Shown in pieces: positions 13,198 to 15,199 of a stretch of 15,199 bases of DNA. The notes below the pieces were generated by a model. The model did no database searches. It had not been told where the DNA came from and saw only the letters and a list, made by a program, of their open reading frames with translations. A program made the position numbers and the translations under genes. The number at the start of each line of letters is the position of its first letter. Position 1 is the first letter of the stretch. The DNA comes from Candidatus Nomurabacteria bacterium (GTDB taxonomy: Bacteria > Patescibacteriota > Minisyncoccia > Phycocordibacterales > UBA9973), in the NCBI GenBank assembly GCA_023267415.1, contig JAHFNM010000018.1, positions 1-15,199 of the forward strand. The letters run 5' to 3'.

Positions 13198-13647
13198 ATG
13201 TCAACAAAGCAATTAAAACTTAAAATCATAACTCCTGAAAAAACTATTTTTGAAGAAATGGTGGATTCGGTTACGATCCCGACGACAGAAGGGGAGATTG
13301 GTGTCTTTCCGCATCATATTCCGCTTGTTTCAGCACTCGCGTCGGGCGACATTGTTGCTAAGCGCGGCGATGAGGTTATCCCTATGGCGGTGTCGGGAGG
13401 GTTTATCGAAGTGAAGCCATCGGAAGACGGCGGAACAGAAGTTGCGATCCTTGCCGACTTTGCCGAACACGTCGCCGACATTTCAGACGAGGCGCTTGTG
13501 GCTGCAAAGACGCGTGCAGAAGAATTGCAGAAGATGAAGGACAATGGCGAGGTCGTAAACTTCGAGCAGTTCGAATCCGAGCTTGCACGTTCGCTCACTC
13601 GCGTGAAGATCGCAGACAAGTGGCGCGGAAAAAAATATCGGATTTAG
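13198..13647 (+). CDS. atpC: ATP synthase F1 subunit epsilon
   Basis: Epsilon (149 residues) sits at the foot of the rotor, joins gamma to the c ring and can inhibit ATP hydrolysis. The N-terminal beta sandwich (about 1-90) has the typical LKIITPEKTIFEEMVDSVTIPTTEGEIGVFPHHIPLVSAL start. The C-terminal part is helical and charged, longer than the minimal form. An in-frame TTG at 13180 would add six residues; ATG 13198 is preferred because the conserved domain starts soon after. Unusually it is cut off from atpD by a hairpin, a possible antisense microgene and 182 bases, so it needs read-through or its own promoter, which I could not define with confidence. Confidence 0.95.
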   Translation: MSTKQLKLKIITPEKTIFEEMVDSVTIPTTEGEIGVFPHHIPLVSALASGDIVAKRGDEVIPMAVSGGFIEVKPSEDGGTEVAILADFAEHVADISDEALVAAKTRAEELQKMKDNGEVVNFEQFESELARSLTRVKIADKWRGKKYRI

Positions 13648-13656
13648 GAATTATTT

Positions 13657-13772
13657 CCCCTCCTTGTTGAGGAGGGGACAACACGTACTCGTGATGAGGG
13701 GCGGTGATTATTTTGTGAATTCAATCACCCCTCCGTTTTGATTACAAAACACCTCCCCTCAATAAGGGGAGG
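13657..13772. repeat. REP/REPIN-like palindromic element
   Basis: Three nested or neighbouring palindromes: CCCCTCC-TTGTTGA-GGAGGGG (13657-13677), a central stem GGTGATT (13703-13709) with AATCACC (13723-13729) extended outward by GAGGGG/CCTC pairing, and CCTCCCCT-CAATA-AGGGGAGG (13752-13772). The outer two resemble each other in inverted orientation. This is the form of a REP doublet (REPIN), small non-autonomous elements moved by REP-associated Y1 transposases. No transposase is in the window. It may also act as the terminator of atpC. Confidence 0.65.
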
Positions 13773-13803
13773 GCGAACGCAAATACATTTCCACATATTT
13801 GCC

Positions 13804-13832
13804 TTTGCAAAGAAAATAAGTATAGGTATAAT
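13804..13832 (+). promoter_or_regulatory. orphan promoter
   Basis: TTTGCA (13804-13809) and a perfect TATAAT (13827-13832) are separated by 17 bases. Transcription would start near 13839. A strong terminator follows within about 20 bases, so no ordinary gene is served. Confidence 0.65.
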
Positions 13833-13838
13833 ACATGC

Positions 13839-13900
13839 ATAAGTGGTCGACAAAAAAAGAAAGAGCCCTCGTTGCCTATCAGCGAAGGGCTTTTTCTTTT
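13839..13900 (+). ncRNA. possible very short RNA (promoter plus immediate terminator)
   Basis: From the predicted start near 13839 there are about 20 bases before a long hairpin: the left arm from about 13858 contains AAGAGCCCTCG and the right arm CGAAGGGCTTTTTC, with one G-T pair and one bulge, then TTTT. The product would be about 60 bases, mostly hairpin. It could be a small RNA, a transcription roadblock protecting the neighbours, or simply an atpC terminator next to a chance promoter. A 27-codon reading frame from the ATG at 13834 runs through the hairpin but starts too close to the -10 box. Confidence 0.4.
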
Positions 13901-13915
13901 TCCGCTACAGGCAAA

Positions 13916-13945
13916 TAAAAAACCGCACCACTTGTGTGATGCGGC
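13916..13945 (-). terminator. terminator of the lipoprotein gene
   Basis: On the minus strand GCCGCATCAC (13945-13936) pairs with GTGGTGCGGT (13931-13922), loop ACAA, followed by a T tract (13922-13916). It lies about 20 bases beyond the stop of the gene at 13965. Confidence 0.8.
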
Positions 13946-13964
13946 TTTGAGTTCCGTATCTCTC

Positions 13965-14558
13965 TTAGTGTTTTGCTAATCGAGACATTTTTCGAGCGTA
14001 TGCTCTTTGAGCAGGCGTTCCAATTCTTTTGTTCGTCATTCTTTGCACAGGAATCTTCATGCTAACTTGCTCTCCGTTTGATTTGTACCCGCTGTTATCT
14101 TCAAATAGCTGGGTAAGCCACCATTGAAATTCTCTGGTGTCTCCAGGATAGGTATCGTCGTCATTGTAGGCGACAAGTTCAAATCCTTGGCCGGGAAGAA
14201 AGATGCCATAAAAATTAATGCCATCAACCATCTTGGGTAGCTGGTGCACTATCGATCCTTTTAACAGATCAAAGTACGCAGGTTCGACCAGAGTGGTGTC
14301 GTAATGATAAGCTGCGATATCAGCCTGATCAAAGTCCGCGTAGAACTCGTGGGCTACCGTGTCGTAGGCCCAATACACCACTTTGAATTTTTTCATCTTC
14401 ACCACCGAGTCGTAATATGTCGGCGCGGGTGGATTCACATGGCTGTTGGTATTGTTGCCGTTGTTGTTATTCCCGCAGGTGTCGCAGGTATTTGCTGACT
14501 TGGTACAGGCAGCGAACGTGAGGATTCCAAAAAATCCGAATAGTACTATCTTTTTCAT
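13965..14558 (-). CDS. lipoprotein of unknown function
   Basis: A 197-residue exported lipoprotein that I do not recognise further. Residues 1-17 are a short signal peptide (MKKIVLFGFFGILTFAA) and Cys18 follows a lipobox-like FAAC, so the mature N-terminus should be lipidated. Next come CTKSANTCDTCG, an Asn/Gly-rich linker (NNNNGNNTN) and a Pro stretch, then a globular domain with many aromatic residues (VVYWAYDTVAHEFYADFDQADIAAYHYD, DTREFQWWLTQLFEDNSGYKSNG). The short signal, low-complexity linker and aromatic domain resemble small Bacteroidota lipoproteins, so transfer is possible but unproven. The frame extends to TTG 14615, which is the -35 box, so ATG 14558 is the start. It has its own promoter and terminator. 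Confidence 0.8.
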   Translation of the reverse strand: MKKIVLFGFFGILTFAACTKSANTCDTCGNNNNGNNTNSHVNPPAPTYYDSVVKMKKFKVVYWAYDTVAHEFYADFDQADIAAYHYDTTLVEPAYFDLLKGSIVHQLPKMVDGINFYGIFLPGQGFELVAYNDDDTYPGDTREFQWWLTQLFEDNSGYKSNGEQVSMKIPVQRMTNKRIGTPAQRAYARKMSRLAKH

Positions 14559-14586
14559 GGCTCTATTAAGTTTTAAATTCTCTTGT

Positions 14587-14615
14587 ATTATATCACCTTT
14601 ATAACAAAAAGTCAA
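14587..14615 (-). promoter_or_regulatory. promoter of the lipoprotein gene
   Basis: On the minus strand TTGACT (14615-14610) and TATAAT (14592-14587) are separated by exactly 17 bases, close to ideal. The leader should be about 22-24 bases. No good Shine-Dalgarno is seen. Confidence 0.85.
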
Positions 14616-14652
14616 GATAAAGGCAGGTCGCGAAGCGTGTTAGTATATAAGG

Positions 14653-15199
14653 ATGGAAATCATAAAGTCTGACGGAGTGAGCCAAACATACAGCCCGGCA
14701 AAGTTTTGTCTTTCGCTCCGCAAAGCGGGCGCTCCGCGTGATGTGGCCGACTCAGTGTGCAAGACTGTGACCAGCAAGATCAATCCAAATGCATCTACTA
14801 CTACGATCTTCCGCAATGCACTCAAATATCTCGTCAAAGAAAATCCGGATGTCGCAGCGCGATATTCGCTTCGCCGAGCGCTGGAAGCGCTCGGCCCCGC
14901 AGGTTTCGTATTCGAACAGTATTTCGAGATCGTCCTTCAGTCATATGGATTCAAAACCAAACGTGATGTCATTCTCAAAGGCAAATGCGTTCCGCATGAG
15001 ATCGACGTCATTGCATCCTCCGGAAGCAAGCGTTTTCTAGTGGAAGCAAAGTATCACAATATGCCGGGCATCAAGACACACGTGGATGTGATTATGTACG
15101 CGGATGCACGCCTAATCGATATCGTAAAAAACGAAGGCGACAAGAATCAAAAAGCCTATGAATATGGCATGTGGGTCGTTACGAACACCAAGTTCACCG
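14653..15199 (+). CDS. ATP-cone domain fused to Mrr-like nuclease, N-terminal part
   Basis: The first 182 codons of a gene that continues past the window. Residues about 1-95 are an ATP-cone domain (IIKSDGVSQTYSPAKFCLSLRKAGA, then AARYSLRRALEALGPAGFVFEQYF), the nucleotide-sensing module best known from ribonucleotide reductase and NrdR. It is followed by a PD-(D/E)xK nuclease fold of the Mrr/restriction-endonuclease type: HEIDVIA with Asp118, then FLVEAKYH with Glu131 and Lys133 as the catalytic set. A nuclease gated by ATP or dATP binding is a reasonable inference; the target is unknown. ATG 14653 is preceded by AAGG directly against the start, so no proper Shine-Dalgarno. It is divergent from the lipoprotein gene. 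Confidence 0.85.
   Translation, partial: MEIIKSDGVSQTYSPAKFCLSLRKAGAPRDVADSVCKTVTSKINPNASTTTIFRNALKYLVKENPDVAARYSLRRALEALGPAGFVFEQYFEIVLQSYGFKTKRDVILKGKCVPHEIDVIASSGSKRFLVEAKYHNMPGIKTHVDVIMYADARLIDIVKNEGDKNQKAYEYGMWVVTNTKFT

Noticed and set aside
13834..13917. 27-codon frame from an ATG just after TATAAT
   Set aside because: The ATG is only one or two bases after the -10 box, upstream of the expected transcription start, and the frame reads through a strong terminator.

Overview
The window reads as a compact bacterial chromosome segment with ordinary core genes: bL25, bL31, release factor 1 and an F-type ATP synthase operon. Gaps are short, many proteins are tiny, nearly all genes end in TAA or TAG, and Shine-Dalgarno sequences are almost absent. 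Several promoters have a -10 box ending only 5-9 bases before the start codon, so those mRNAs should be leaderless or nearly so. With the shortened delta subunit, the ATP-cone/nuclease fusion and the small hypothetical proteins, this suggests a Patescibacteria (CPR) genome of Parcubacteria type. That assignment is inference from style and gene content. UGA appears to be a normal stop: the protein at 2872-3447 (-) ends in TGA just before a terminator.

Left third (1-6283): the 3' end of an FAD-linked oxidase; a small membrane protein (-) divergent from rplY (bL25); a secreted coiled-coil lytic transglycosylase; a cysteine/histidine-rich hypothetical (-) divergent from rpmE (bL31) through overlapping promoters; prfA (RF1); an unrecognised 47-residue protein with an internal repeat; a 136-residue hypothetical; and an RRM RNA-binding protein behind a structured leader. 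Most of these units have a clear promoter and a hairpin terminator.

Middle (6284-6672): an unusual tRNA-Ile locus. A complete tRNA-Ile(GAU) sits between a 5' half and a 3' half of another copy. The outer copy is interrupted near the canonical intron position, and a 9-bp inverted repeat brackets the inner gene.

Right half (6697-13647): the ATP synthase genes run in the order small membrane protein (AtpI/AtpZ-like), atpB, atpE, atpF, atpH, atpA, atpG, atpD, then a hairpin, a possible 29-residue membrane microprotein on the minus strand, and atpC. Together they encode the F0 rotor and stator and the F1 head; the c subunit looks proton-type. An inverted heptad repeat lies between atpE and atpF, and a possible two-state leader precedes atpE.

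End (13648-15199): a REP/REPIN-like palindromic element, an orphan promoter-terminator pair that may encode a very short RNA, a lipoprotein (-) with a near-consensus promoter, and the start of an ATP-cone plus Mrr-like nuclease protein that runs off the window.
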